This document shows positions 19,705-29,009 of a DNA stretch of 64,000 nucleotides, piece after piece. The stretch is from contig CAWAET010000016.1 of assembly GCA_963781065.1 (NCBI GenBank), forward strand, positions 124,001-188,000, in the 5' to 3' direction. The stretch's first letter is position 1. Each line of letters begins with the position of its first letter. The notes beneath the pieces are model-generated. The model ran no database searches and had not been told where the DNA came from. It saw only the letters and a list, made by a program, of their open reading frames with translations. Source of the stretch: CALZJC01 sp963781065. Its GTDB lineage: Bacteria; Acidobacteriota; Thermoanaerobaculia; Multivoradales; JAHEKO01. A program made the position numbers and the translations under genes.

Positions 19705-20688
19705 ATGCCCGACACCCATCCCGAACCGGTTCACGAGCTCGCCTCGCGCGCCCGGGTGCTGATGGAGGCGCTGCCCTACCTGCAGCAGTTCCGCGGCGCG
19801 CGGGTGGTCATCAAGTACGGCGGCGCGGCCATGGTCGACGACGAGCTCGCCGACTCCTGGGCGCGCGACGTGGTGCTGCTCGAGCACGTCGGGCTGCGGC
19901 CGCTGGTGGTCCACGGCGGCGGGCCGGCGCTCACCCGCACGATGCGGCGGATGGGCATCGAGACCCGCTTTGTCGACGGCCACCGGGTGACCGACGCGGA
20001 GAGCGCCGAGGTGGCCGAGATGGTGCTGTCGGGACGAATCAACAAGCAGGTGGTCTCCCGGCTGCAGCGCGCCGGCGGCCGGGCGGTGGGCCTGTCCGGC
20101 ACCGACGCCGGCATGCTGCGGGTGCGGCGTCACCGGCCGGGCGGCCGCGACATCGGCTTTGTCGGCGTGGTCGACGCGGTCGACACCGGGCCGATCCGGC
20201 TGTTGCTCGACAACGGCTACATCCCGGTGCTCTCCTCGACGGCGGCCGACGTCGACGGCCAGCCGCACAACATCAACGCCGACGTCGTGGCCGGAGCGGT
20301 GGCGGCGGCGATGGGCGCCACCAAGCTCATCTTCCTCTCCGACGTCCGCGGGGTGATGGCCGACGGCAAGCTCTGCCCGACGCTCGACGCCGGCGGCGTC
20401 CAGCGGCTGCTCGATGACGACGAGGCCACCGGCGGCATGCGGCCCAAGCTGGGCGCGGCGCTCGAAGCGATCGCCGCCGGCGTGCCGCGGGTGCACCTGG
20501 TGGACGGCCGCCTGCCGCACGCGCTGCTGCTCGAGATCCTCACCGACCGCGGTGTCGGCACGCTGGTGGTGGGCCAGGACGACCCGATCCTGCAGGAGGA
20601 TGCCGCGAGCGAGGCGCAGCTGGAGAAAGAGGTCCTGGGGGCGTCCAAGGAGCCTGCCCGGGAGGAGCAGCAGGAGGAGGCACCTTGA
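19705..20688 (+). CDS. argB: Acetylglutamate kinase
   Basis: ATP-dependent phosphorylation of N-acetylglutamate, second pathway step. 327 residues, with VIKYGGAAM, VHGGGPAL, GRINKQVV and the late GGMRPKL motifs of the amino-acid kinase family. The N-terminal about 25 residues fit the extra helix found in arginine-inhibited, hexameric ArgB proteins, so feedback control is possible. The C-terminal 30 residues are Glu/Gln-rich and unusual. The end overlaps the TTG start of argD. Confidence 0.95.
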   Translation: MPDTHPEPVHELASRARVLMEALPYLQQFRGARVVIKYGGAAMVDDELADSWARDVVLLEHVGLRPLVVHGGGPALTRTMRRMGIETRFVDGHRVTDAESAEVAEMVLSGRINKQVVSRLQRAGGRAVGLSGTDAGMLRVRRHRPGGRDIGFVGVVDAVDTGPIRLLLDNGYIPVLSSTAADVDGQPHNINADVVAGAVAAAMGATKLIFLSDVRGVMADGKLCPTLDAGGVQRLLDDDEATGGMRPKLGAALEAIAAGVPRVHLVDGRLPHALLLEILTDRGVGTLVVGQDDPILQEDAASEAQLEKEVLGASKEPAREEQQEEAP

Positions 20689-21911
20689 GCGACCAACCGC
20701 CCTGGGCCGGCACGCTCGCCGAGCGCGGCGCCGCCGCCCTGCTGCCGACCTACGCCCGCTATCCGATCGAGCTGGCGTGCGGCCGCGGCTGCCGGGTGTG
20801 GGACTCCGCGGGGCGTGGCTACCTCGACCTCGTGGCCGGCATCGCGGTCAACGCCCTCGGCCACGCCCATCCGGCGCTCGTCGCGGCGATCCGCCAGGCG
20901 GCCGACGGGCTGCTGCACGTCAGCAACCTCTACTGGACCGAGCCGATGGTGCGGCTGGCGGAACGGCTGACCGCGGCCGCCGGCATGGACCGGGCCTTCT
21001 TCTGCAACTCGGGCGCCGAAGCGGTGGAGGCCGGGATCAAGCTGGCCCGCAAGGCGCGCCCCGGCCGGCGGCGGATCCTCTGCTTCGAGCGCTCGTTTCA
21101 CGGCCGCACCCTGGGCGCCCTGTCGACCACCGCCCAGCCGCGCTACCAGGAGAGCTTCCGGCCGCTGCTGGCCGGAGTCGAGGTGCTGCCCTTCGGCGAC
21201 TTCGAGGCCGCCGAGCGGGCCATCGACGAGCGGGTGGCGCTGGTCCTGGTCGAGCCGATCCAGGGCGAGGGCGGCGTCCGGCCGGCGCCCCCGGGATGGC
21301 TCGACCTGCTGCGCCGGCGCTGCGACGAGACCGGCGCCCTGCTGATCTTCGACGAGGTTCAGGCCGGCCTCGGCCGGACGGGCACCTTCTTCGCCTACCA
21401 GGGCGAGGGCGTCGTGCCCGACGCGGTGACCTGCGCCAAGGCGCTGGCCGGCGGCCTGCCGATGGGCGCCCTGCTGGCCCGTGGCGCCGCGGCCGCGGCC
21501 TTCCAGCCCGGCGACCACGCCTCGACCTTCGGCGGCGGCCCGCTGGTCTCGGCGGCGGCGCACGCGGTGCTCGACGTGGTTTTGGCCGAGGGCTTCCTCG
21601 ACGACCTGCGCCGGCGGGGCGAACGGCTGCGGGCCGGGCTCGAGCGGCTGGCCGCGGCCGACCCGGCGGCGGCCGGCGTGCGCGGCCGCGGGCTGATGCT
21701 GGGGCTGCGGCTGGCCGAGCCGCGCGCCGGCGAACTGGTCGACGCCCTGCGCGAGCACGGCGCCCTGACCTGCCCGGCGGGCCCCGACGTGGTTCGCTTC
21801 GTGCCGCCGCTGACCATCAGCCGCGAGGAGATCGACGAGGCACTCGGCATCGTCGAGCGGGCCCTGGCTGTCCTGTCGCGGCCGAGACCCGAGCCGGCGG
21901 AGGCACGGTGA
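20685..21911 (+). CDS. argD: Acetylornithine aminotransferase
   Basis: PLP-dependent class III aminotransferase making N-acetylornithine. 408 residues; FFCNSGAEAVEAGIKLARK, FHGRTLG, IFDEVQAGLGRTG and the PLP lysine in TCAKALAGG are all present. The start codon is TTG at 20685, overlapping the argB TGA (TTGA), with GGAGGAGG just upstream. The rare start and overlap suggest expression coupled to argB. Confidence 0.95.
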   Translation: MSDQPPWAGTLAERGAAALLPTYARYPIELACGRGCRVWDSAGRGYLDLVAGIAVNALGHAHPALVAAIRQAADGLLHVSNLYWTEPMVRLAERLTAAAGMDRAFFCNSGAEAVEAGIKLARKARPGRRRILCFERSFHGRTLGALSTTAQPRYQESFRPLLAGVEVLPFGDFEAAERAIDERVALVLVEPIQGEGGVRPAPPGWLDLLRRRCDETGALLIFDEVQAGLGRTGTFFAYQGEGVVPDAVTCAKALAGGLPMGALLARGAAAAAFQPGDHASTFGGGPLVSAAAHAVLDVVLAEGFLDDLRRRGERLRAGLERLAAADPAAAGVRGRGLMLGLRLAEPRAGELVDALREHGALTCPAGPDVVRFVPPLTISREEIDEALGIVERALAVLSRPRPEPAEAR

Positions 21912-22378
21912 ACGCCGTCGCCAAGGCCCGCCGGCAGCAGGCGATCCTCGAACTGGTGCGGTCGCGCCCCGTCTCGAGCCAGCAGGAGCTCGCGCGGGGC
22001 CTGGAGATCCGCGGCCATGCGGTGGCCCAGTCGACCCTGTCGCGCGACCTCAAGCAGCTGCGGGTCCTGCGCGTGCCGGTGGCCGGCGGCTACCGCTATC
22101 TGCCCGCCGGCGAGGAGGCGTCGGCCGCGGCCGCGCCGGCTGCGCTGCGCGGCATCGCCGCCGCCGAGGTGGTCGCTGTCGACGGCAACGAGGTGGCGGC
22201 AATCGTGCGCACCCAGGTCGGCCGGGCCCAGGGCGTCGCCGTTTATCTCGACGGGCTGCGGCTGCCCGAGGCGCTGGCGACGATCGCCGGCGACGACACC
22301 ATCCTGGTGCTGCCCACCAGCACCCGCAAGACCGCGGCGCTCCGGCGGCGCCTGCGCCAGCTCTTCGACTTCGCCTGA
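21908..22378 (+). CDS. argR: Arginine repressor
   Basis: ArgR/AhrC-type regulator, 156 residues, starting with GTG that overlaps the argD TGA (GTGA). The N-terminal winged helix (about 5-75) shows RRQQAILELV and the recognition-helix motif VAQSTLSRDLKQL. The C-terminal hexamerisation/arginine-binding domain contains GTIAGDDTI-like sequence (ATIAGDDTILVL) near the end. Placement as the last gene of the operon, with paired palindromes before argC, predicts arginine-dependent autoregulation. Confidence 0.93.
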   Translation: MNAVAKARRQQAILELVRSRPVSSQQELARGLEIRGHAVAQSTLSRDLKQLRVLRVPVAGGYRYLPAGEEASAAAAPAALRGIAAAEVVAVDGNEVAAIVRTQVGRAQGVAVYLDGLRLPEALATIAGDDTILVLPTSTRKTAALRRRLRQLFDFA

Positions 22379-22391
22379 GGCGGCGCCGGCG

Positions 22392-23276
22392 TCAGCAGCC
22401 CAGGGCCAGCGCGGCGGCCAGCAGGGTGTTGGTGAGGAGGATCCAGGCGACGTTGGCGCCGAGCGCCGCCACCGGGACCTCCTCGCCGGGCCGCCGGAAG
22501 GCCCAGCCAAGCGGCGCGGCGAGGAGCAGCGACGGCAGCGCCGAGGCCAGCGCCGTGACCGGCCAGATCCGCGTCAGCACGCCGGCCACCACGATCGCCG
22601 GCACCGCCAGCGCCAGGACCGCGTAAAGCCGCGCGGCGCTCCGCCGCCCGAGGAGCAGAACCAGGTTGCGCCGGCCACCGGCGCGATCGGCCGCCTCGTC
22701 GGGGAACTCGTTGAGCAGCAGCAGATTGAACGTCAGCAGGAAGGCGGGCAGCGCCGCCAGCAGCGCCGGCGGCCCCAACGGCCCGCCCTGGACGAGCGCC
22801 GCGCCCAGGACCGGCAGCCCCCCCAGGCCGAGACCGGCAAAGAGCTCGCCGAGGTAGTGGCGGGCGAGGAGCTCCGTGTACCCCAGCGTCGCGACGGCCC
22901 CCAGCAGCACGATCGGCAGCAGCGCCGGACCGACCAGGAACAGGAGCCAGACTCCCGCCGCCAGGCCGACCGACGAGCCGACCACTGCCAGGGCCACGGC
23001 CGCCGCCGGGCTCAGCTCGCCGGCGGGCAGCGTGCCGCTGCCGCCGCTGAAGGGAGTGCGCGAGGTGTGCAGATCGATCCCGGTGCGAAAGTCGCTCGCC
23101 TCGTTGAACGCGTTGACCGCCGCATGCAAGCCCACCAGGCCGACCAGGGCGACGATCGTCCGGGGCCAGGAGAGGTGCCCGCCACAGGCGGCCGCGGCCG
23201 CGCCCAGCGCCACCAGCGTCACCGGCAGCAGCAGAAACGGCGCGCGGGCGACGGCGGCCAGGGACCGGAGCGACAC
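22392..23276 (-). CDS. UbiA-family prenyltransferase, MenA-like
   Basis: Membrane prenyltransferase of 294 residues with about 8-9 helices. The first Asp-rich motif is NEASDFRTGID and the second NEFPDEAADRAGGRRNL, the pattern of the UbiA superfamily and nearest to 1,4-dihydroxy-2-naphthoate prenyltransferases. It probably attaches a polyprenyl chain in quinone synthesis. The GTG start at 23276 has no better alternative. It converges on argR with only 13 bases between the stops. Other menaquinone genes are not in the window, so the substrate is inferred. Confidence 0.8.
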   Translation of the reverse strand: MSLRSLAAVARAPFLLLPVTLVALGAAAAACGGHLSWPRTIVALVGLVGLHAAVNAFNEASDFRTGIDLHTSRTPFSGGSGTLPAGELSPAAAVALAVVGSSVGLAAGVWLLFLVGPALLPIVLLGAVATLGYTELLARHYLGELFAGLGLGGLPVLGAALVQGGPLGPPALLAALPAFLLTFNLLLLNEFPDEAADRAGGRRNLVLLLGRRSAARLYAVLALAVPAIVVAGVLTRIWPVTALASALPSLLLAAPLGWAFRRPGEEVPVAALGANVAWILLTNTLLAAALALGC

Positions 23277-23291
23277 GACGCGGCCCTGACT

Positions 23292-25655
23292 CTAGCCCGG
23301 CAGCCCCTCGAGATAGCGCCGGATCGCCTCGAGCTGGCTGTCGCCGTCGAGCCCGGCCTCGGCCAGCACGGCCTGCCCCTGGCCGCTGCCCAGGTAGTGG
23401 CCGTGCTGGTAGGGATGAAGCGACATCTCGCGGCCGTAGTCCGAGCGCACCCAGCGGTACATCGTCGCCATGGTGAAGCCGGTGATGCCCATCGCCTCCT
23501 GCGCCCGCTCCTCCGGCAGGATCTGCCGCTGCCGCTCGCGCGGCAGCAGGTCGAACAGCTCGGCGCTGGCGACGTAGTAGACCCACGGGTCGAGCCCGGC
23601 CTCCTCGAGCCGCGGCAGGGCGCCCTCGAGGAAGGCGTAGGTCACCGCGCTCTCCTGCAGGACGATCGTGCCGCGCCCCTCGCCGCTGGGCCGGCGCAGC
23701 AGATAGACGCCTTCGGCCGCCGCCGCCGTCGGCGCCAGGCCCAGGGCGGCGCGATCGAGCACCGTCTCGTTGGGCCGTGTGACGAAGGGGGCGATGACCG
23801 CCGGCCGCAGCCGCAGCGCCGCCGCCAGCAGCGCCCAGATCTCCGCCGGGTCCCAGGGCGTGAGAGTGACCGCGGTGCCGGCGGGGAAGTTCTCCTGCAG
23901 CAGCTGCAGCGCCTGCGGGTCGGCGTGGGTCGGCCCGTCCTCGCCGGTCTTGAGGCCGGCGTGGGCGCAGATCAGCACCAGCGGCTTGTAGGGGTCGTCG
24001 GCGATGGCGTGGCGGGCCTGGCAGCCGATGGCGTGGAGCCGCGCCGAGATGTGCCCCAGCGGCGCCATGAAGGCGCCGTAGGAGGAGCCGACGCCGATGT
24101 GGCGGCCGTAGCTCGACAGCCCGGCCAGCACCCCCGACATGGCGTCCTCGCAGATGCCGCCCATCGAGAACGACCGCGACTGCGGGTTGGAGGAGGCGTT
24201 CCAGAAGCCCTCGCCGAAGCCGGCCGCCACGGTGTTGACGCTGGTCGAGCCGAGCAGGTCGGCGGAGGCGGCGAAAAGCGCGCCGCCCGAGGCCTTGTTG
24301 TAGTGCTGCAGCGCCCGGCCGAGCTCGCCGCGCAGCGTCGTCGACGTGCCAGGCTCGAGCGCCAGCTCCGGCGGCATCTCGGCGGCCGCCGCCTCGTAGA
24401 CCGCCTCGACCCGCGGCGCCCCTTCGCGCGGCCGGCGCTTGCGGCCGTCCAGCCGCTTGCGCGCCGAGCGCAGCCTGGCGGCCAGCATGGCCACCGTGTC
24501 GGGGTTGAGCTCGAGGGTCTTGCGCACCAGCGCCAGGGACTCCCAGAAGCACTCCTCGAGAATGGCGGCGCCGTCCGTGCTGGTCTTGCAGCGCTGGTTG
24601 TCCTCGTCGCAGACCGAGAGCATCTGCTCGTCGTTGCCGGTCAGCCCGCCCAGCGCCTGGCAGAAGCCGTCCGAGCACAGCTTGTGGCCGGCGCCGTGCG
24701 AGGCCTTGCCCTCGATGCCGTACTGCCAGCCCTTGACCGTGCGGTAGACGATCGCCGTCGGCTGGCCGTTGTCCATCTCCTTGGCGCGCCGCTGGCCGGC
24801 GATGACCTGCTGCAGGTCGCGGCCGTCTTCGACGTAGACCACGTTCCAGTCGTGCAGCTGGAACAGCTCCATCGGGTTCCACTGCACGTAGTCGCCCGGC
24901 TGGCCGTTGTCGCGGCAGACCCGGTTGGAGTCGATCGAGGCCTGGTTCCAGTCGAGGTGCAGGATGACGTTGCCGAGCGAGGCGGTGCCGGCGGCGGCCA
25001 GCGCCTCGGACACGCGCCCGGGCGTCAGGCCGCCCTCGCCCTCGACGATGTGCAGCCGCGGCGCCGCCTCGCCGTAGTAGTCGCGGGCAGCGAACGCCAG
25101 GCCCAGCGAGCTGGCGACGCCGACGCCCGAGGCGCCGGTCGAGAGCTTGAGGAAGGGCGTCGCCGGGGTCGGGTGGCCGTCCAGCGCCTTGGCGCCGAAC
25201 TTCTCGATCAGCGGCGTGCGGTTGACCGGGTTGCGGCGGAAGCCCAGCAGGTCCTCGAGCCGCAGCCGCAGCTTGACGTCGCCGGGCAGCAGGTCGGGCG
25301 CCGCCATGCGCGCGATCTCGTCGCGCAGCGCCCACATCGCGTACAGCCCCATCGCCTTGTGGCCGGCGGCGTAGGAGATCATGTCGGCCTCCGCCCGGTC
25401 GGGGTCGGCCAGGTCGTAGTCCATGGCGTCGAACAGGATGCCCGCGACGATCCGCCCGGAGGAGATCGAGCCCCCGGGGTGCCCCGACATCGGCACGTAG
25501 TTGAACATCAGGGCACAGAGGGACCGGTAGACGAGATCCAGGATCTCGAACTGCCGCAGCTCCTCGCCGGAGAGAGGGGCCGCGGCGTCATGCGCGCTCG
25601 CGCGGAGGTCGACATAGCTCCCGCGCCGGGGAGCCAATTCGTAGGCTGTGTTCAT
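23292..25655 (-). CDS. Transketolase-like thiamine-diphosphate enzyme (second, divergent paralogue)
   Basis: 787 residues, longer than the usual about 670 of transketolase. PMSGHPGGSISSGRI and IVEGEGGLTPGR correspond to the TPP/Mg domain, and GLKTGEDGPTHADPQAL to the Glu-bearing site of the pyrimidine domain. Start set at ATG 25655 (MNTAYELAP); upstream extension shows no similarity. The enzyme differs clearly from the canonical transketolase encoded at 43.4-45.4 kb. It could be a transketolase variant or a related ketolase with another acceptor. Placed downstream of nothing obvious and just upstream of the prenyltransferase gene on the same strand. Confidence 0.82.
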   Translation of the reverse strand: MNTAYELAPRRGSYVDLRASAHDAAAPLSGEELRQFEILDLVYRSLCALMFNYVPMSGHPGGSISSGRIVAGILFDAMDYDLADPDRAEADMISYAAGHKAMGLYAMWALRDEIARMAAPDLLPGDVKLRLRLEDLLGFRRNPVNRTPLIEKFGAKALDGHPTPATPFLKLSTGASGVGVASSLGLAFAARDYYGEAAPRLHIVEGEGGLTPGRVSEALAAAGTASLGNVILHLDWNQASIDSNRVCRDNGQPGDYVQWNPMELFQLHDWNVVYVEDGRDLQQVIAGQRRAKEMDNGQPTAIVYRTVKGWQYGIEGKASHGAGHKLCSDGFCQALGGLTGNDEQMLSVCDEDNQRCKTSTDGAAILEECFWESLALVRKTLELNPDTVAMLAARLRSARKRLDGRKRRPREGAPRVEAVYEAAAAEMPPELALEPGTSTTLRGELGRALQHYNKASGGALFAASADLLGSTSVNTVAAGFGEGFWNASSNPQSRSFSMGGICEDAMSGVLAGLSSYGRHIGVGSSYGAFMAPLGHISARLHAIGCQARHAIADDPYKPLVLICAHAGLKTGEDGPTHADPQALQLLQENFPAGTAVTLTPWDPAEIWALLAAALRLRPAVIAPFVTRPNETVLDRAALGLAPTAAAAEGVYLLRRPSGEGRGTIVLQESAVTYAFLEGALPRLEEAGLDPWVYYVASAELFDLLPRERQRQILPEERAQEAMGITGFTMATMYRWVRSDYGREMSLHPYQHGHYLGSGQGQAVLAEAGLDGDSQLEAIRRYLEGLPG

Positions 25656-25775
25656 CACAACAACGTGGCCGACCGCGCCTCTCGGCGCAACGTCCCGGCA
25701 GGCAGGACCGCCGGCAGCCCCGGGGGGTAGGGGATCCGGCGCGCCCCAGCGGCGCACCCGGCCCGGCGGCGCGGA

Positions 25776-26252
25776 TCAGGGGCCGGGTGGGGCTTCGGAG
25801 CCTTCGATCCGGTCGTCCCGAGGCGTCACGTCGCGCACCTCGCGCGAAGTGAAGCCGCCGCCGAAATCGACCGAGAAGGTGGCGTCGCCGCGCCTGATGG
25901 CGCGCTCGAATCGCTGTCTGAGCCGGCCCTTGAGCCAGCGGCGAAACGCCGGCACCAGGCAGAGAAAGCCGAAGGCGTCGGTCAGCACCCCGGGCGTCAT
26001 CAGCACCGCCCCCGCCAGCAGGATGATCACCCCGTCGACGATCGGCCCGGCCGGGATCCGCCCCTCGGCCGTCTCGGCCTGCACCTGGCGGAGAACCGCC
26101 AGCCCCTGGCGGCGCGCCAGGAAGGCGCCCAGCGCGCCGGTGAAGACGATCAGCGCCAGGGTGGGAAGCAGACCCACCACCTTGCCGAGCTGGATCAGGA
26201 GCGCCAGCTCGACGACCGGCACGACGATGAACAGCAGGAGGAGCCGGGCCAT
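25776..26252 (-). CDS. fxsA: FxsA-family membrane protein
   Basis: Cytoplasmic-membrane protein of 158 residues with helices near 5-22, 28-46 and 75-98. The pattern LLLFIVVPVVELALLIQLG and LLAGAVLMTPGVLTDAFGFL is diagnostic for FxsA (suppressor of F exclusion of phage T7). The tail is polar. The biochemical role outside the T7 phenotype is unknown. Confidence 0.88.
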   Translation of the reverse strand: MARLLLLFIVVPVVELALLIQLGKVVGLLPTLALIVFTGALGAFLARRQGLAVLRQVQAETAEGRIPAGPIVDGVIILLAGAVLMTPGVLTDAFGFLCLVPAFRRWLKGRLRQRFERAIRRGDATFSVDFGGGFTSREVRDVTPRDDRIEGSEAPPGP

Positions 26253-26449
26253 TGCCTGGAATCATCCCACAGGGCCGCCGCTGGGCCCCAGCTTGCGTCT
26301 GGCATGGAGTTATCGGACACCACGCCGGCGCCAGAGCGGGGAACAGTCGAGCCCTCGCATCCGGCGAGCCCGCCGCCGGCCCACTCAATCGGGTGGTGAC
26401 AACTCCGCCGGGCTTCGTTACGAACGAGGCAACTCCAGAGGGCAAGACC

Positions 26450-27850
26450 ATGACTCCTACCGTTCTCCGTCGCCGCTGTCGTATCACCGGCCTTGCTGCG
26501 CTCGCGCTGGGCTTCTGGCTGTCGGCTGCCGCCGCCCCACCCACCCCGACCGCGGCTCGCCGCGTCCCCAACCTGCCGGCCCCCCTGACCGATGCCGACT
26601 ACTACGATCAGGGGGCTCCGGACCCGCTCAAGGTCGAGCTCGGGCGCCTGCTGTTCTACGACAAGCTGCTCAGCGGCAACCGGAACATCTCGTGCGCCAC
26701 CTGCCATCACGCACTGCTGGATACCGGCGACGGCCTGTCGCTGCCGGTGGGAGAGGGCGGCTCCGGGCTGGGTGTCACCCGAGAGACGGGCGAACTGGCG
26801 CTGACGCCGATAGTCGAGCGGGTACCGCGCAATGCCCCACCCGTATTCAACCTGGGGGTGCGTGACTTCGAGGTCATGTTCCACGACGGACGGGTGGCGG
26901 TGAATCCCGCCCAGCCCTCCGGCTTCGACTCACCGGCGGGCGGACTGCTACCCGTGGGCCTCGAGAACGTGCTGGCCGCGCAGGCCATGTTCCCGGTGAC
27001 CTCGCCGACCGAGATGGCCGGGCAGCCAACCGAGAACCCGATCGCCAATGCCGCGGCGGCGCCCGCCGACCTGCCCCTGGTGTGGGAACTGCTGGCCGCA
27101 CGCCTGCGCGACCCGCTCAACAACTATTCCGATCTCTTCATCGACGCCTTCGCGGACGTGACCGCCCCCGCGGACATCCAGTTCTTCCATGCCGCCAACG
27201 CCATTGCCGCCTTCGAGGCCTTCGCCTGGCGGGCCGACGACAGCCCCTTCGATCGCTTCCTGCGGGGTCAGCCCAGCGCCATGACGCCCGCCGCGAGGCG
27301 TGGGATGGCGCGGTTCTACCACCAGGCCGGATGCGCCGAGTGCCACAGCGGCGCGCTCTTGACGGACCTCGACTACCACGCCGTCGCCATGCCCCAGATC
27401 GGCCCGGGCCGCGGTGACGGCTACGACGGGCATGAGGACTACGGCCGCGAGCAGGTCACGCTGGACCCGGCCGACCGGTACCGGTTCCGCACGCCGACGC
27501 TGCGCAACGTCTCCCTCACCGGGCCGTGGGGTCACGCCGGCGCCTACGACTCGCTGCGCGCCATGGTCGAGCACATGCTGGATCCGGTGGCCGGCCTCGA
27601 AGGCTACGACCCCGGCCAGGCGATGCTGCCCTCGCGCCCGGACCTCGACGCCTTGGATTTCGTCGTCATGAGCGATCCGGTGCGCCGCCAGGAGATCGCC
27701 GGCGCCAACGAGTTGGCGCCCACCCAGCTCAAGCCGGCGCGGATCGACGACCTGCTGGCCTTCCTCGACGCCCTCACCGATCCGGCGAGCATCGACCTGC
27801 GGAACGACGTGCCGGCAGCGGTCCCCAGCGGACTGCCCCTGGTCGAATGA
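26450..27850 (+). CDS. Di-haem cytochrome c peroxidase (MauG/CcpA family)
   Basis: Exported protein of 466 residues with an N-terminal signal sequence. Two c-type haem sites are visible: C82-C85-H86 (CATCH) and C295-C298-H299 (CAECH). FRTPTLRNVSLTGPWGHAG is the conserved C-terminal CcpA segment. It should reduce hydrogen peroxide or act as a MauG-like oxidase in the periplasm. A long insertion lies between the haem sites compared with short CcpA proteins. Start ATG 26450 after GAGGGCAAGACC. Confidence 0.88.
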   Translation: MTPTVLRRRCRITGLAALALGFWLSAAAAPPTPTAARRVPNLPAPLTDADYYDQGAPDPLKVELGRLLFYDKLLSGNRNISCATCHHALLDTGDGLSLPVGEGGSGLGVTRETGELALTPIVERVPRNAPPVFNLGVRDFEVMFHDGRVAVNPAQPSGFDSPAGGLLPVGLENVLAAQAMFPVTSPTEMAGQPTENPIANAAAAPADLPLVWELLAARLRDPLNNYSDLFIDAFADVTAPADIQFFHAANAIAAFEAFAWRADDSPFDRFLRGQPSAMTPAARRGMARFYHQAGCAECHSGALLTDLDYHAVAMPQIGPGRGDGYDGHEDYGREQVTLDPADRYRFRTPTLRNVSLTGPWGHAGAYDSLRAMVEHMLDPVAGLEGYDPGQAMLPSRPDLDALDFVVMSDPVRRQEIAGANELAPTQLKPARIDDLLAFLDALTDPASIDLRNDVPAAVPSGLPLVE

Positions 27851-27872
27851 GCAGACAGCCTCGGGCAGGCGG

Positions 27873-27878
27873 TACTAT
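27873..27878 (+). promoter_or_regulatory. -10-like TACTAT, 8 bases before ATG
   Basis: TACTAT ends 8 bases before the ATG at 27887 with CGCCTGCC between and no Shine-Dalgarno, which fits a leaderless start. Confidence 0.45.
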
Positions 27879-27886
27879 CGCCTGCC

Positions 27887-28339
27887 ATGACGCAAGCGAC
27901 CGTAACCAAGATCATCGCCGCCCCGCTCGGCCAGGTCTTCGAGACCATCGCCGACATCGAGAACTTCAAGCGGGCGATCCCGCACATCATCCGGGTGGAG
28001 TTCCTGTCGGAGAGCCGGACGGGAATCGGCACCCGCTTCCGTGAGACTCGGCTCATCAAGGGCAAGGAGTCGACGACCGAGCTCGAGGTGACCGAGTACG
28101 TCGCCAACGAGCGGCTGCGGATGGTGGCCGACAGCCACGGCACGATCTGGGACTCGGTGTTCGCGGTCGAGGAGGTGCCGGAGGGAACCGCGCTGACCCT
28201 GACCATGGAGGCCAGGGCGTACCAGCTGGTCGCCAGGCTGATGAACCCCATGGTCGTGCCGCTGGTCCGCGGCGCGATCGAAGAGGATCTGGACCTGGTG
28301 AAGCGGCACTGCGAAGAGCCACCCGGTCCGACCGTCTAG
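27887..28339 (+). CDS. SRPBCC (START-like) family protein
   Basis: 150-residue protein with the SRPBCC/polyketide-cyclase pattern: an initial strand (TVTKIIAAPLGQVFETIADI), EFLSESRTGIGTRFRETR, and a long C-terminal helix. The family forms a hydrophobic cavity for lipids or aromatics; members act as ligand carriers or cyclases. Nothing in the neighbourhood fixes the ligand. It converges on the vapC-like gene, only 6 bases apart. Confidence 0.8.
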   Translation: MTQATVTKIIAAPLGQVFETIADIENFKRAIPHIIRVEFLSESRTGIGTRFRETRLIKGKESTTELEVTEYVANERLRMVADSHGTIWDSVFAVEEVPEGTALTLTMEARAYQLVARLMNPMVVPLVRGAIEEDLDLVKRHCEEPPGPTV

Positions 28340-28345
28340 CCGCCC

Positions 28346-28765
28346 TCAGGAATCGGGTTGGATGCGGAAGCCGCCGCGCCCCGGGAGCCGGTAGACACTG
28401 AAGTCCCTGCGGTCGGTGGTGAAGACGAGGTCGGTTCCAAGCTCCTCGGCCAGCACCACGAGCGTCGCGTCGGCGAAGTCCATCGGCAGATCGGAGTAGT
28501 CGCTCATCAGCTGGTGACAACGCTCCAGGGATGCTGGCGACGAAGGGGCGAGGACCGCGCCACCGGCAACAAAGAACTCCACGCAGGCTCGCCGACCGCC
28601 CGGCGACCGCGCGAGCAGGTGCGTCGCCTCGGTCAGGACCGCTTCGCTGCTGATGACCGGGCCGAGCCAGGAGTCGAAGAACTCGACGAACCGCCTGTGG
28701 TGGTTCTGTCTCCGATCCAGAAGCGTCACCAGCGCCCCGGTATCGAGCAGCAGCTCACCCGCCAC
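28346..28765 (-). CDS. PIN-domain toxin (VapC-like)
   Basis: 139 residues with the PIN nuclease layout: Asp in LLLDTGALV near the N terminus, Glu in SSEAVLTEATHLL, and a third acidic cluster in PMDFADATLVVLAEE and TTDRRDF. Likely a Mg-dependent endoribonuclease toxin. It overlaps the antitoxin gene by 11 bases and follows it on the same strand, the normal order. Confidence 0.85.
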   Translation of the reverse strand: MAGELLLDTGALVTLLDRRQNHHRRFVEFFDSWLGPVISSEAVLTEATHLLARSPGGRRACVEFFVAGGAVLAPSSPASLERCHQLMSDYSDLPMDFADATLVVLAEELGTDLVFTTDRRDFSVYRLPGRGGFRIQPDS

Positions 28766-29009
28766 GCTTCACCGACTCGAGAATAAGCTCGCGCTGGCGC
28801 TGGGCCAGGTCGGGCAGATCCGATTCCAGCGAGCCGAGCAGGTGCCGCACCCGTTGGGCCGGCCTCGGTGCCGCATCGGCACGGCCCTCCAGGTACTCGA
28901 GCAGCGCGATCCTCACGACGTCCGAGCTCTTTCGCCGCATCCTCCGAGCCGCCTCGTCGAGGGACCTCTTGAGCTCAGCGGGCAGGCGCACGGTTACCTG
29001 GGCATTCAT
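28755..29009 (-). CDS. Ribbon-helix-helix antitoxin
   Basis: 84 residues from ATG 29009. QVTVRLPAELKRSLDEAARRM is, in segments, a ribbon-helix-helix DNA-binding domain; the C-terminal half (RHLLGSL, QRQRELIL) would bind the toxin. Start chosen because VTVRLP then begins at residue 4, as in the family. The 7-bp inverted repeat touching the start codon is a probable autoregulatory operator. Confidence 0.85.
   Translation of the reverse strand: MNAQVTVRLPAELKRSLDEAARRMRRKSSDVVRIALLEYLEGRADAAPRPAQRVRHLLGSLESDLPDLAQRQRELILESVKRGG

Noticed and set aside
22017..25730. Plus-strand frame of 1,237 codons starting inside argR
   Set aside because: It lies antisense to the prenyltransferase and transketolase-like genes and is low-complexity; both antisense genes have clear motifs.
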